64,000 bases of DNA, taken from assembly GCF_014212055.1 (NCBI RefSeq), contig NZ_JACJVO010000015.1, positions 33,649 to 97,648 of the forward strand. Reading direction: 5' to 3'. A model generated the notes under the pieces. That model had not been told where the DNA came from. It was given only the letters and a program-made list of their open reading frames with translations, and made no database searches. The first letter of the stretch is position 1. Every line of letters starts with the position of its first letter. Below are positions 32,581-41,797 of this stretch, in pieces. The position numbers and the translations under genes are program-made. The stretch comes from Cohnella zeiphila (GTDB taxonomy: Bacteria > Bacillota > Bacilli > Paenibacillales > Paenibacillaceae).

Positions 32581-35500
32581 TTAAATCAAATGGAGCTGCC
32601 GGAGCATCCGTTCGATCATCGCCGCGGCTTCGGCTCTTGTCAGATGATCGGAAGGCCTTATCTTCCCGTCCGAGCCTTGGACGACGCCCAGCTTCACGGC
32701 TTGCGCCATATCCGGCCTCGCCCAGCCGCTCACGCTTGAGCCGTCGGAGAATCCGGCCAACGCGCTCTCCGCTTCTTCGCAGTCGCCCCCGACGGCGGCC
32801 TCGTCTCCGGCCAGCTTCCGGGCGCGCATCAGAATCGCCGCCGCCTCTTCCCTGCTCACCGGCCCGGACGGCCCGAACGCGCCGCCCTCCGTTCCCCGCA
32901 CGAGATCGTACGCGGACGCTTGCGCTACCGCTCCGGCGAACCAATCGTCTGCGCTCACGTCGGAGAATCGACTCGCCCCTTCCGCCGTATGATCGGGCAA
33001 GCCGAGCGCCCTCACCGCCATTGCCGCAAATTCAGCCCGGGTCACTTCCCGGTCCGGATCGAAATGCCGCTCATCCGTCCCGCCGACGATCCATCGGGAA
33101 GCCAGGTCCTCGATCGCCTGCTGCGACCACCGGCCCGCCACGTCCTCGAACGTCTTCGCATGAGAGACGAGAGCGTAGACGCTGTTGGTCAGACTGCGAA
33201 TGACCGCATAAGTCTGTCCGTCCCGCTCCGTGAAGGAAGTGGGGACCGGGCGGAAAGTTCCGTCCTCGTTCAGCACGACGGCGGTCGCGACCCGGCTGGG
33301 GTCGACGCCTTCCGGAAGCGGGATTTCTCGCGTAACAAACGTATCGAAGCGATCCACCGGGATGGTGCTGCCGCCATAAACGGCCGAGATCTCGAACGTC
33401 ACGGGAGGAACGACAAGCTCGAACGCTCCGCTTGCTTCCGCCGATTCCGCCGCCTTCGCTTCCGCATTACCGTTTTTGCCGATCACGACGCGGATCGCGA
33501 TGTCTTCCGGCTTCACGCCTTCCCCGAATGAGGCCAGCAGCCGGTCCAGATTCAACTGCTCGGCGGGCAGCGTGTACGAGCCGTAGCCCGTCTGCAGCAC
33601 GATCGCTCCCCGCTTCGCTTCCAAAGCTTTCGCGGTGCTGCCGGACAGCGATACGGCCGTCCGGTCCGCAGCCGGATCGGCTGCGGGAACGGCAATCAAC
33701 GTCCCCTCGTCCGAAGCCGCAATCCAGTCGTTGAGTTCGGCCGGGTCCAATGTGACCGTGACGATCTGGCTTCCGTTCTGCGTCGATTTGGCCACCGTTG
33801 CCGCATTCTCGCGCGGCTGCTCCCCGACGATAATCGTAAAGCCGGGACTGGCAGGGGAAGCCGGGACGATCGGAGGAGGAGGAGTCGGATTCCCCTGCCA
33901 TTGCGCATACAGGCTCACGTTCGCTTCGCCCATCGCGAACGTATCGCCCGCCGCGTAGCTCGTGCCGCTGCCGTCCTTCGCCGTATTCCATCCGGCGAAC
34001 GCATAACCTGACTTCGCCAGGTCGCCCTTCCCCTGCACCGTGACCGGGTCGCCTTTTCCGTACGCGCCGGCTTCCATCGGCGCCAACCCGCTGTCGTTCC
34101 CGTTGCCGTCATACGTCACGGAATACGTGACCGGGTCCGTCGGAGGCGGAGCGTCCTCCCTCCACTGCGCGTACAAGCTCACGTTCGCTTCGTCCATTAC
34201 GAACGTATCGCCCGCCGCGTAGCTCGTCCCGCTTCCGTCCTTCGCCGTATTCCATCCGGCGAACGCGTAGCCCGGCTTCGCCAGGTCCCCGCTCCCCAGC
34301 ACCGTCACCGGGTCGCCCTTTCCGTACGCGCCGGCATCCGCCGGCGCCAACCCGCTGTCGTTCCCGTTGCCGTCATATGTCACGGAATACGTGTCCACCG
34401 GCGGGTCGGTCGGCGGATCCGTCGGCGGGTCCGTCGAAGGCGGAGCATCCTCTTGCCACTGCGCATACAAGTAAACGTCGGCCGTCCCCGCCGGAATCGA
34501 ATCGCCCTCCGCGTAGGATGAGCCGCTGCCGTCCGAAGCCGTGTTCCAGCCTGCGAACGTGAAGCCCGGCTTCGCCAGATCGCCCTTCCCTTGCACCGGA
34601 ATCGGCGAATCCTGCTCGTAGACGTTCGAGTCCGACGGAACCGTCCCCTCCGTGCTGCCGTTGCCGTCATAATGAACCGACACGAGCGCCTTCAAGGCCA
34701 CTTCCTTCATCGGGTACGCGCCTTTGGAGCCGGCGTTGTCCTTGACGACGACGGTAAAATAGTACGTCTGTCCCGCCGACCATCCGCCGACATCCAAATG
34801 ATCGAGATCCGTCGCGTCCCCGATCAACTTGAACCCTCTGGATTCGGCATACTTGACCGAATCGATGTCATCCATGTCGCTCATATAAACCGAATAGCGC
34901 AGCTCGGAAGTCGGCGTCAGGTTATCCGTCGCCTTCGTCCAGTTCAGAGTCAGGCTGTCGGAAGTAACGTCTGAGGCCGTAACCCCGCCGTCTCCGGGAG
35001 TCGGCGGCGTGTCGTCCAGCTTGGCCATGGAGAGGATCGGGGTTTGAGCGTCGGTCCAGTTGCCCGTTCCCAGCTGGCCGTAATCGTTATAGCCCCAGCC
35101 CCACACGAGACCGTCCTTCGTCATCGCCGAGCTGTGGAAGGCACCGGCGGCTACCGCCGTGATCCCGCTTAAACCGGCCAGCTGCTCCGGCTCGTACCGG
35201 TTGGTCGTCGTGCCGTCTCCGAGCTGATGGTAATTGTTAAGCCCCCAGCCCCATACCGTTCCATCCGACGTGAGGGCCAGACTATGCGTGCCGCCCGCCG
35301 AGATTTGCGTCACGCCGTGCAGATCGGCCACCTGAACCGGCGTCTTGCGAGCCGTGCTCGTGCCGTCACCCAACTGTCCGAAGGCGTTGGGGCCCCAAGC
35401 CCATACCGTTCCATCGCTTTTCAGCGCCAAATTGTGGTAGTTCCCCGCCGAGATCGCGATGATGTCCGTCAGACCGCTCACTTGGACGGGGACGGCCACC

Positions 35501-36168
35501 GCCGCCGAAGTCGTTCCGTTTCCGACTTCGCCGTCTATGTTATATCCCCACGCCCACACGGTTCCGTCGCTCTTCAGCGCCAAGCTGTGGTAGCCGCCCG
35601 CCGAGACGGCGACCGCGTTCGTCAGCCCTTGAACCTGAACGGGGACGTTTTTCTGCGCCGTCGTTCCGTCGCCAAGCTCTCCGCTGTCGTTCTTGCCCCA
35701 AGCCCATACCGTCCCGTCGCTTTTGACCGCCAGCGCATGGTATCCGACTCCCCCGGACAGGTCGGTCACGTCGCTGATTCCGGTCACCTGAACAGGCAGC
35801 GTACGATCGGTCGTCGTCCCGTCCCCGAGCTGGCCGTTGACATTATGGCCCCACGCCCACACCGTTCCGTCGTTCTTGATCGCATAGCTGTTCCGTTCTC
35901 CGGCGGCGATCTTCTTGACGCCGGTCATGCCGGACGCCGCAACCGGCGTATTCTGGTATCCGGTCTTCCCGTTGCCCATGGCGCCGTGCTCATTGCCGCC
36001 CCATGCCCAGACGGAACCGTCGCTCAGCAATCCCATCGTATGATAGTATCCCGCCACGATCTGCGGGAAGATCGGACCTGGCGCGTCCGCGGACGCCCGC
36101 TTCGGACCGAACGGCGCGGCGCCCAGCGCCATCAGCAGACACAGCAGCAAGCAGCTCGCTTTTCTCAT
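32581..36168 (-). CDS. Large surface protein: RCC1 repeats, FN3-like domain, InlB B-repeats, SLH anchor
   Basis: The 1195-residue product starts with a signal peptide (CLLLCLLMALGAAPFG). Seven RCC1-type blades follow (to about residue 400), each with the pattern NDGTVWAWG-N-GQLGDGT. Then come an FN3-like domain (about 402-500) and three InlB-type B-repeats (about 500-770; YDGNGNDSGLAP and AFAGWNTAKDGSG) separated by Pro/Asp/Thr linkers. A less clear beta-rich region (about 780-1000) leads to three SLH motifs (FEDVAGRW, FSDVSADDWF and the last near SDHLTRAEAAAMI) that bind pyruvylated cell-wall polymer. It is exported and anchored to the wall; a role in binding to another surface is inference. 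The repeats make it prone to recombination. Confidence 0.9.
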   Translation of the reverse strand: MRKASCLLLCLLMALGAAPFGPKRASADAPGPIFPQIVAGYYHTMGLLSDGSVWAWGGNEHGAMGNGKTGYQNTPVAASGMTGVKKIAAGERNSYAIKNDGTVWAWGHNVNGQLGDGTTTDRTLPVQVTGISDVTDLSGGVGYHALAVKSDGTVWAWGKNDSGELGDGTTAQKNVPVQVQGLTNAVAVSAGGYHSLALKSDGTVWAWGYNIDGEVGNGTTSAAVAVPVQVSGLTDIIAISAGNYHNLALKSDGTVWAWGPNAFGQLGDGTSTARKTPVQVADLHGVTQISAGGTHSLALTSDGTVWGWGLNNYHQLGDGTTTNRYEPEQLAGLSGITAVAAGAFHSSAMTKDGLVWGWGYNDYGQLGTGNWTDAQTPILSMAKLDDTPPTPGDGGVTASDVTSDSLTLNWTKATDNLTPTSELRYSVYMSDMDDIDSVKYAESRGFKLIGDATDLDHLDVGGWSAGQTYYFTVVVKDNAGSKGAYPMKEVALKALVSVHYDGNGSTEGTVPSDSNVYEQDSPIPVQGKGDLAKPGFTFAGWNTASDGSGSSYAEGDSIPAGTADVYLYAQWQEDAPPSTDPPTDPPTDPPVDTYSVTYDGNGNDSGLAPADAGAYGKGDPVTVLGSGDLAKPGYAFAGWNTAKDGSGTSYAAGDTFVMDEANVSLYAQWREDAPPPTDPVTYSVTYDGNGNDSGLAPMEAGAYGKGDPVTVQGKGDLAKSGYAFAGWNTAKDGSGTSYAAGDTFAMGEANVSLYAQWQGNPTPPPPIVPASPASPGFTIIVGEQPRENAATVAKSTQNGSQIVTVTLDPAELNDWIAASDEGTLIAVPAADPAADRTAVSLSGSTAKALEAKRGAIVLQTGYGSYTLPAEQLNLDRLLASFGEGVKPEDIAIRVVIGKNGNAEAKAAESAEASGAFELVVPPVTFEISAVYGGSTIPVDRFDTFVTREIPLPEGVDPSRVATAVVLNEDGTFRPVPTSFTERDGQTYAVIRSLTNSVYALVSHAKTFEDVAGRWSQQAIEDLASRWIVGGTDERHFDPDREVTRAEFAAMAVRALGLPDHTAEGASRFSDVSADDWFAGAVAQASAYDLVRGTEGGAFGPSGPVSREEAAAILMRARKLAGDEAAVGGDCEEAESALAGFSDGSSVSGWARPDMAQAVKLGVVQGSDGKIRPSDHLTRAEAAAMIERMLRQLHLI

Positions 36169-36310
36169 GGATACCTTCTCCTCCTTGCCAGACCTTTAAG
36201 GCCGTTAACCATTGTACAAAGAGGAAAAAACGGAATCTATTAGCGAAAGTTAATTGCGCTGCGATATAATAGAAAATAGCGATTTTTCGGAAAAGATAGG
36301 AGAGCGGCTT

Positions 36311-37459
36311 ATGGAAATGGTCGAAATCAGAATCGAGCTGATCGACGAGGACAAGGCGCAGCCGCGCTATCAGTTCGACGACGAGGCGCTGCGGGAGCTG
36401 ATGAACAGCATCGGCGAGCTCGGATTGCTGTCGCCGATCAAGGTGCGGAAGACGGAAGGCGGGAGGTACAAGATCGTCTACGGCAACCGGCGCTACAAAG
36501 CGTGCCGGGAGCTGGGGCTAGCGACGATCCCCTGCATCGTGTCGGAAGCGGCCGGAGAGCTGGACATCTACCTTGAGCAGATCGCGGAGAACCTGACGCG
36601 CGAAGGCTTCTCGCCGATCGAGGAGGCCGAGGCGTTCCACAAGCTGCTGAACGACGAGCGCTTCGCCAGCTCCGTCAAGTTCCTGTCCGGCAAGCTGGGC
36701 AAGCCCGAAAGCTATATCAAGAACAAATGCGAGCTGCTCAAGTTCGGAGCCGCGGTGCGAAAGCTGGTTATCGCCGGCACGCAGATCCGCAAGGACCGGC
36801 TGACCGAGGATCAGCTCCTTCCGCTCAAGGACCTGCCGATGGAATACCGGGATCCGCTGGCGCTCACGTTCGCCCGGGACGAGACGCCGGTTCCCGACAT
36901 CAAGCGGATCGCGAAGCTGTTCAAGGACGAATCGATCTCCGCAGGCTTGAAGGACAAGCTGCTCTACAAATCCGGCTACGAGCTGATGGAGACGTGGTCC
37001 ACGTTCGAACACAACCGCAAGGAAAGAGCGCGCAGAGAAGCGGAAAAAGCGCAAGCCGCGGCGGAGGCGGCCAAGCGCGCGGAAGAGGCGCCGGAAGAGC
37101 GGACGGACGACGAGGCGCCGGCGGAACCGGAGAAGCGTGCCGCAGACGCGCCGGAGACTGGCGCTGCGCCCGCCGCGGCGGCGCAGGCACGGCCGGACCG
37201 GGACGGGCACGCGAGCGAAGCGGCCGCCGGAGCGCCGGAACCGGAAGCCGCCCGCTCCGTCGGATCGAAGCTGCAGCAGCTTTTGTCCGCCGCTTCGGCG
37301 GCCGCCCTGCCGACGGACGAAGAAATTCGCCTGATCGGCGAGCTATCGTCGCATGAGGCGGAGCCGCTTCTGGAGCAAGCCGGCCAGCTCGTCGATCGGC
37401 TCGAGCGGCAGCTTGCCGCTTGGAGCCGGCTGCAAGCGGCTGTTCCGGCCCGCAAATAA
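36311..37459 (+). CDS. ParB/Spo0J-like nuclease-domain protein, orphan
   Basis: The ATG at 36311 follows AGGAGAG at six bases and gives 382 residues. The N-terminal ParB domain has VEIRIELIDEDKAQPRYQFD, LSPIKVRK and YGNRRYKACRELG (the C-motif with GNRRxKA in place of GERRxRA), followed by QIAENLTREGFSPIEEAEAF. A helix-turn-helix part is probable near 110-150 (SGKLGKPESYIKNKCELL). The C-terminal third is rich in Ala, Glu and Pro and ends in a coiled coil. No parA is linked and the protein is not the chromosomal Spo0J. Partition, nucleoid or regulatory function is possible; the ParB fold binds CTP in known members. Confidence 0.85.
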   Translation: MEMVEIRIELIDEDKAQPRYQFDDEALRELMNSIGELGLLSPIKVRKTEGGRYKIVYGNRRYKACRELGLATIPCIVSEAAGELDIYLEQIAENLTREGFSPIEEAEAFHKLLNDERFASSVKFLSGKLGKPESYIKNKCELLKFGAAVRKLVIAGTQIRKDRLTEDQLLPLKDLPMEYRDPLALTFARDETPVPDIKRIAKLFKDESISAGLKDKLLYKSGYELMETWSTFEHNRKERARREAEKAQAAAEAAKRAEEAPEERTDDEAPAEPEKRAADAPETGAAPAAAAQARPDRDGHASEAAAGAPEPEAARSVGSKLQQLLSAASAAALPTDEEIRLIGELSSHEAEPLLEQAGQLVDRLERQLAAWSRLQAAVPARK

Positions 37460-37483
37460 CGCGAGACTGCCGCATGCACGCAA

Positions 37484-37520
37484 AACCGCCTTCGGAAAAT
37501 GCTCCCGAAGGCGGTTCTTT
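37484..37520 (+). terminator. Intrinsic terminator of the ParB-like gene
   Basis: AACCGCCTTCGG and CCGAAGGCGGTT form a 12-bp stem followed by CTTTTC. It lies between two convergent genes. Confidence 0.85.
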
Positions 37521-37527
37521 TCTATGC

Positions 37528-37932
37528 TTACCGATGAGAGAAATAGCTGTGCGCGACCTTCCTGCGCTCCTTCATCAGACGATCCTGCTCATATTCGTGG
37601 CGAACCTGCTCTTGAATCCGGATGACGCAGGAGCCGCACAGCTTCCCGGACCGGATCGGCTGCGAGCACAGGTCGCACTCGTCCGACAGATTCGGATAAT
37701 CGTATAGTTTCAGCTTGCCGTTGCGAATCCAGGAGCGGATGCGCTCCGGACGAACGGACGCCAGCTCGGCCACCTGTTCGTTATTCAAAAACCGGTTCCG
37801 CCGCAATTGACGCTCGATCGTCTGGAGTTGGCCGTCTTCTTCGGCGGAGCAATTCGGGCAGAGATGGCGGGAGTTTGCCCGATACAGACCTCCGCACCCG
37901 GGACATTGGTCCACTTGTAGTCCAATAGCCAT
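37528..37932 (-). CDS. YvyF-like zinc-ribbon protein
   Basis: The ATG at 37932 (MAIGLQVDQC) has GGAGGG upstream; a longer frame to 37998 is rejected. The 134-residue product has a zinc-ribbon start (CPGCGGLY...CPNC), a central helical region (RFLNNEQVAELASVRPERIRSW) and a second set of Cys pairs (CDLC...CGSC). The layout resembles the small flagellar-operon protein YvyF, but no flagellar gene is near. It may bind nucleic acid or a protein partner; function is unknown. Confidence 0.65.
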   Translation of the reverse strand: MAIGLQVDQCPGCGGLYRANSRHLCPNCSAEEDGQLQTIERQLRRNRFLNNEQVAELASVRPERIRSWIRNGKLKLYDYPNLSDECDLCSQPIRSGKLCGSCVIRIQEQVRHEYEQDRLMKERRKVAHSYFSHR

Positions 37933-38034
37933 AGACGACCCTCCATGAAAAATCAGTTCTTTTGAACCAATTCTATCACGGTTTAGGTCTATTTTCACCT
38001 ATTATTTTCCGATATTTTTCCTGTCGGCGGTACG

Positions 38035-38364
38035 TTAAGAGGCGGGCAAGCTCCGGTCGATGACGACCCGGTAGGCCTCCTTCGGCCGCAGGCCGACGAG
38101 CTTGTCGGTCGGAACGCCGTCCTTGAACACAATGACGGTCGGCAGTCCCATCACCTGAAAGCGCGCAGCCAGCTCCGGATACTCGTCCGCGTCCACCTGT
38201 CCGAAGCTCGCCGAACCGTCGTACTCCGCGGCCAGCTCCTCCAAAATCGGTTGAAGCACGCGGCACGGCGGACAGCGGTATACATTGCCGAATTCGAGCA
38301 CCGCCACGTCCGTTCGCAGAAACGCCTCCAGCGCTTCTTCCTTTTCAATCGGCGTTACGCTCAT
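38035..38364 (-). CDS. Thioredoxin-family protein with CPPC motif
   Basis: A 109-residue thioredoxin fold: VAVLEFGNVYRCPPCRVLQPIL, the cis-proline loop GLPTVIVFKDG, and the C-terminal helix. The active site is CPPC rather than the usual CGPC, which changes redox potential in other family members. It overlaps the MerR gene by 20 bases and is its only clear partner, so the regulator probably controls this redox protein. No signal peptide, so it is cytoplasmic. Confidence 0.88.
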   Translation of the reverse strand: MSVTPIEKEEALEAFLRTDVAVLEFGNVYRCPPCRVLQPILEELAAEYDGSASFGQVDADEYPELAARFQVMGLPTVIVFKDGVPTDKLVGLRPKEAYRVVIDRSLPAS

Positions 38365-38725
38365 CTTCTCCTCCTTCCCGCTCCGCCCGGATCGCGGCGA
38401 TTCGCTCCACGAGATTGGACCGGATCGCCGTAAGCTGCCGAAGCTGACGGTCGATCTCCGCCAGCTTGCTCTCGTAGACCGGCAGCACTTCCGCGCAGAA
38501 CGCTTCTTTATTTTTCATGACGCAGTGCAGGAAGTCCGCGATCTGATCGGTGCCGAGCCCGAGCGACAAATATAGTTGGATCGTGTTCACCTGTTCGACG
38601 GCCAATCCGTTGTATTCCCGGTACCCGCCGGGCGTTCGGACCGCCGCGAGCAGCCCTTTCTGCTCGTAATAACGGATGGATCGGACGCTCGCCCCCGTCG
38701 CCTTGGCCAATTCGCCTATTTTCAA
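38345..38725 (-). CDS. MerR-family transcriptional regulator
   Basis: A 126-residue MerR protein with the winged helix KIGELAKATGASVRSIRYYEQKGLL at residues 2-25, the second wing RTPGGYREY, and a long dimer helix (residues 75-120). It has only scattered cysteine (one in the first half of the dimer helix), so metal binding is not evident. It is encoded upstream of and overlaps the thioredoxin gene. MerR proteins act at promoters with 19-20 bp spacers; none was identified here. Confidence 0.9.
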   Translation of the reverse strand: MKIGELAKATGASVRSIRYYEQKGLLAAVRTPGGYREYNGLAVEQVNTIQLYLSLGLGTDQIADFLHCVMKNKEAFCAEVLPVYESKLAEIDRQLRQLTAIRSNLVERIAAIRAEREGGEDERNAD

Positions 38726-38859
38726 GATCGTCGCCTCCCCGCTGCATTTCCAGCATAAACCCTGACATCAATGTTAGAGTCAAGCGCGAAATTCGTAAAG
38801 AACTGAAACAGAGCGCCTTTCGGGGCGTATGTATCGCATATGATTTTTATGAAAGAGAA

Positions 38860-39093
38860 GTGATTGGATTGGAAAAGGGAATGAACGTTCATCTGCTGTT
38901 AAAGCTGCCCGGCGGAGAGATGCGCAAAATCGACGAGCGCGAATGGAGCTCGGATATGCTGGCGGCTCTGAATCACGTGAACTACATCACCGTAGGCGGC
39001 GTCGAATACGAGACGCTCGAGGGGCGGCTCAACGTTGATTTGCCGGCGGTCGAGCTGCTGATCGCCGAAGTCCGGCACGCGAAAATACTTTAA
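38860..39093 (+). CDS. Small hypothetical protein (77 aa)
   Basis: The frame opens at a GTG at 38860 behind AAAGAGAAG; a TTG (38869) and an ATG (38881) in the same frame are alternatives, so the start is uncertain. The product has a strong beta pattern (VHLLLKLPGGEMRKI, YITVGGVEYETLEG) and ends in a helix (VELLIAEVRHAK). It begins a run of four plus-strand genes with short gaps (38860, 39117, 39845, 41081). Function unknown. Confidence 0.6.
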   Translation: MIGLEKGMNVHLLLKLPGGEMRKIDEREWSSDMLAALNHVNYITVGGVEYETLEGRLNVDLPAVELLIAEVRHAKIL

Positions 39094-39116
39094 AACCGGA
39101 AGAAGGGAAACGCGCC

Positions 39117-39848
39117 ATGAGTCCGAGAGAAAAACGCCGCAAGGACGCCGAACGACCGCAGCTGCAGCTGCTCGCCCCGGACGGCAAGCCGCTCAAGGCG
39201 CTGAGCACATCGCTCGGCATCGCGCTGCTGGCGAACGCGCTATATTCGGCAGGGACTCCGCGGACGGCTTCGGCCGCGGACGACGCGCCGGTTCCGGCAG
39301 CCGGGGCGTCCGCTTCGGCGACGTCGTCCGCCTCGGCTTCGGCCCGGCCGGCCGGTCCGGTGCTGGTCGAATGGTCGAACGACGAAGTCAAAGCTTACTT
39401 CGACCCGTCCGTCGACTGGAACATTCCGCTGCCGGATGATGACGCGGAACAAGCGACAAGCGCCGGCACCGAAGGCACAGGGGGCTCGGCAGGCGGCGGA
39501 ACGGGCGGGACCGTCATCGTTCGCGACGGCTACTCCGGCTTCGGCTGGGACGATCTGCTGCTGTACCACCTGATCATGGGCCGCGGCGGTTCCTATTCGT
39601 CCAGCGCCTACTACGGCAGCCACGCCGCCTACACATCCGGCGGGCAAGCTTACAAGCCCCGCTCCTTCGGGCAGGACGCGTTCCGGAACAAGCCGGTCGT
39701 CGGCTCGTCCGTCCGCCCGAAAACATCGAATTCCGGCGGCTCCATCACCCGCCGGTCCACTTCCTCCTCCGCCGGCGGCATCGGCGGCAAGTCCAGCGGC
39801 TTCAGCTCGTCAGGCTCCGGCAAATCCTCGGGAGGGTTCGGCGGATGA
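39117..39848 (+). CDS. Low-complexity Gly/Ser-rich protein, possibly exported
   Basis: A 243-residue protein with a basic N-terminus (SPREKRRKDAERPQ), a weak hydrophobic stretch (LGIALLANALYSAG, residues 33-46) and then Ala/Ser-rich and Gly-rich regions, including TGGSAGGGTGG and SSYYGS-type sequence, and a C-terminal Ser/Gly tail (SSGSGKSSGGFGG). Its end overlaps the glutathionylspermidine-synthase-family gene by four bases (ATGA). In enteric bacteria a YgiC-type ligase gene is preceded by a small surface protein (YgiB), and this gene holds that position. Confidence 0.6.
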   Translation: MSPREKRRKDAERPQLQLLAPDGKPLKALSTSLGIALLANALYSAGTPRTASAADDAPVPAAGASASATSSASASARPAGPVLVEWSNDEVKAYFDPSVDWNIPLPDDDAEQATSAGTEGTGGSAGGGTGGTVIVRDGYSGFGWDDLLLYHLIMGRGGSYSSSAYYGSHAAYTSGGQAYKPRSFGQDAFRNKPVVGSSVRPKTSNSGGSITRRSTSSSAGGIGGKSSGFSSSGSGKSSGGFGG

Positions 39849-41080
39849 GCGAAGACGCATTCCGGAATCCGAACGGCCCGGAGAGCGGTACCTCGCCGTT
39901 CGAAGCGGTCGGCCGCCCTCGCCGCAACCGTCAGGCCCGGGTCGAGACGCTGCGGGAGATGGGATTCGGCTGGGCGGACCTGGAGAAAGAACCGTATTGG
40001 ATCGATCAGACGATCGTCATGGACCGAAGCGTTTATACCGAGCTGGAAGCCGCGTCTTGCGCATTGTGGGGCGTCTTCGACAAGGCCGCCCGGTTCGCGA
40101 CGGGCAAGCACGATCTGTACGCGATGATCGGGATTCCCGAAGTGCTGTGGGCCAGCCTCGACCTTCTTCCCCTTCCCGACGAAGGGAAAATCAGCCGCTA
40201 CGCGAGGTTCGATTGGGCCGTCTCGGACCGGGGCGACATCAAGCTGCTGGAGCTGAACGCCGATACGCCGACCGGCTATGCGGAGGCCGCGGTCGCGACG
40301 CCGTGGATGTGCGGGCAGCACGGCATCCACTCTCCCAACGAGAGAATGGCTTCGCTCGTGCGGGAAGCCTGGGACGTCTGGCAGCCGGATTCGGCCGCTT
40401 GCGTCGGCTACGGCTCGCACCTCGAGGACAGCGGCACGATCGACATGCTCGTCCGCCATGGAGGCGGGACGACCCCGGCCTACGATTGCCTCGACCTGCG
40501 GGTCGACCATGGCGTCCTGAAGAATAAGGAGGGCGCGGAACTGCGCCGCCTGTTCGCCCTATATCCGAAGGAATGGATGTCGGTCGACGACGGCGGAGAC
40601 GCGCTCGCTTACGCATTGGAGACGGGAAGGCTGACGCTGTTCAACTCTCCGCATGCGATTCTGCTGCAGTCCAAAGGACTGCAGGCGCTCATCTGGGGGC
40701 TTTACGAGCTGCATCTTCTATTCCTTCCGGAAGAGCGGGAAGCGATCGGGCGCTACATGCTGCCGACTTACAACAAAGCGGTGTTCGACGGCGACTTCGT
40801 GTCCAAGTCCATGTTCGGCCGCGAAGGAGGCTCCGTCTCGCCGTTCGATTCGGAAGGACGGCCGGAGCTTAAGGATCAAGGCGGCTTCGATACCGGCCGC
40901 CTGTTCCCGACCGTCTACCAGAAGCGGGCGGAGCTTGCCCGGATTCGGCTGGCCTCGGGGGAATTCCATCTGCTGACCGGGATGTTCGTGCTGAACGGCA
41001 CGCCGTGCGGCCTGCTGGGGCGCGCGGGCGGCCCGATTACGGGCCATGCCGGCCATTTCGTAGCCATGGGGGTACGGTAA
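39845..41080 (+). CDS. Glutathionylspermidine synthase-family ATP-grasp ligase (YgiC/YjfC-like)
   Basis: The family makes amide bonds by ATP-grasp chemistry; the YgiC/YjfC members lack the amidase half of glutathionylspermidine synthase and their substrates are unknown. The 411-residue product has RFDWAVSDRGDIKLLELNADTPTGYAEAA (metal and phosphate binding), PTYNKAVFDGDFVSKSMFGREGGSV and a C-terminal GRAGGPITGHAGHFVAMGV. It is the middle gene of a tight operon (ATGA overlap before, direct junction after). A peptide or polyamine modification on the cell surface is possible, by analogy only. Confidence 0.85.
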   Translation: MSEDAFRNPNGPESGTSPFEAVGRPRRNRQARVETLREMGFGWADLEKEPYWIDQTIVMDRSVYTELEAASCALWGVFDKAARFATGKHDLYAMIGIPEVLWASLDLLPLPDEGKISRYARFDWAVSDRGDIKLLELNADTPTGYAEAAVATPWMCGQHGIHSPNERMASLVREAWDVWQPDSAACVGYGSHLEDSGTIDMLVRHGGGTTPAYDCLDLRVDHGVLKNKEGAELRRLFALYPKEWMSVDDGGDALAYALETGRLTLFNSPHAILLQSKGLQALIWGLYELHLLFLPEEREAIGRYMLPTYNKAVFDGDFVSKSMFGREGGSVSPFDSEGRPELKDQGGFDTGRLFPTVYQKRAELARIRLASGEFHLLTGMFVLNGTPCGLLGRAGGPITGHAGHFVAMGVR

Positions 41081-41797
41081 TTGAGCCAATGGGAACCTAG
41101 AAACGGGCGAAACGCCCCGCGGCAGTCGTCGTCGCGGTTTCTCTCCGTCGTCGTCGGGGGCGTGATGCTGGTCATTTTTCTCGCCGTCGTGTCGAGATCC
41201 TGTTCCTCTTCGGGCTCCGATTGGAACGGATCCGCCGTCTCCCGGGAGCAGAGCGATACCGCAAATTCGGCTCCGCGGCAGCAGCAAACTCCATCCGCGA
41301 CGGTTCCTTGGGACTATCGCCTGGTCGAGGAGACTGTCGGCGATCTGGTCGGCGGCGACATGAAGCTGCTTCCGGACGAGGATCTGCTGCCCAACGACGA
41401 CAATTACGCGACCGGCGACAAGATATGGGCACTGCAGTACATGGGAGCCGTCATGAAGACGGAGGAAGGCAACCGCGCGGACGTGACGCTCACGTCCTGG
41501 AAGGCGATCAAATCCTATAAAACGAAAGAAGCGGCCCAGGGCGACCTGGATAAGCTGAAGCTGAGCCTGAAGGCGGAGATCGATCTGGTCGGCGTGTACA
41601 AGACGCAGTATCAGGGGCAAACCCGCGAGTTCGCCGTTCTGACGCTGCCCTCCGGCCAGACGATCAAGCAGCCGGTCGACGATGCGCGGTACGAGAAGCT
41701 GAAGCCGCTGAAGAAAGTCGAAGTCATGCTGGAAGAAGTACACGATTACGGCGATTATGATATGGCTTATGCCAAGTTTCGGGGGTGGGCGGCCTGA
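41081..41797 (+). CDS. Membrane-anchored hypothetical protein (238 aa)
   Basis: The frame begins with TTG at 41081, immediately after the ligase stop, so translation is coupled. Residues 20-42 (FLSVVVGGVMLVIFLAVV) form one membrane helix, followed by a Ser/Gln-rich linker and a folded outer domain with KTEEGNRADVTLTSW, SLKAEIDLVGVYKTQYQG and TLPSGQTIKQPV. The topology suggests a single-pass protein with an extracytoplasmic domain that may work with the ligase encoded upstream. No family was recognised. Confidence 0.7.
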   Translation: MSQWEPRNGRNAPRQSSSRFLSVVVGGVMLVIFLAVVSRSCSSSGSDWNGSAVSREQSDTANSAPRQQQTPSATVPWDYRLVEETVGDLVGGDMKLLPDEDLLPNDDNYATGDKIWALQYMGAVMKTEEGNRADVTLTSWKAIKSYKTKEAAQGDLDKLKLSLKAEIDLVGVYKTQYQGQTREFAVLTLPSGQTIKQPVDDARYEKLKPLKKVEVMLEEVHDYGDYDMAYAKFRGWAA

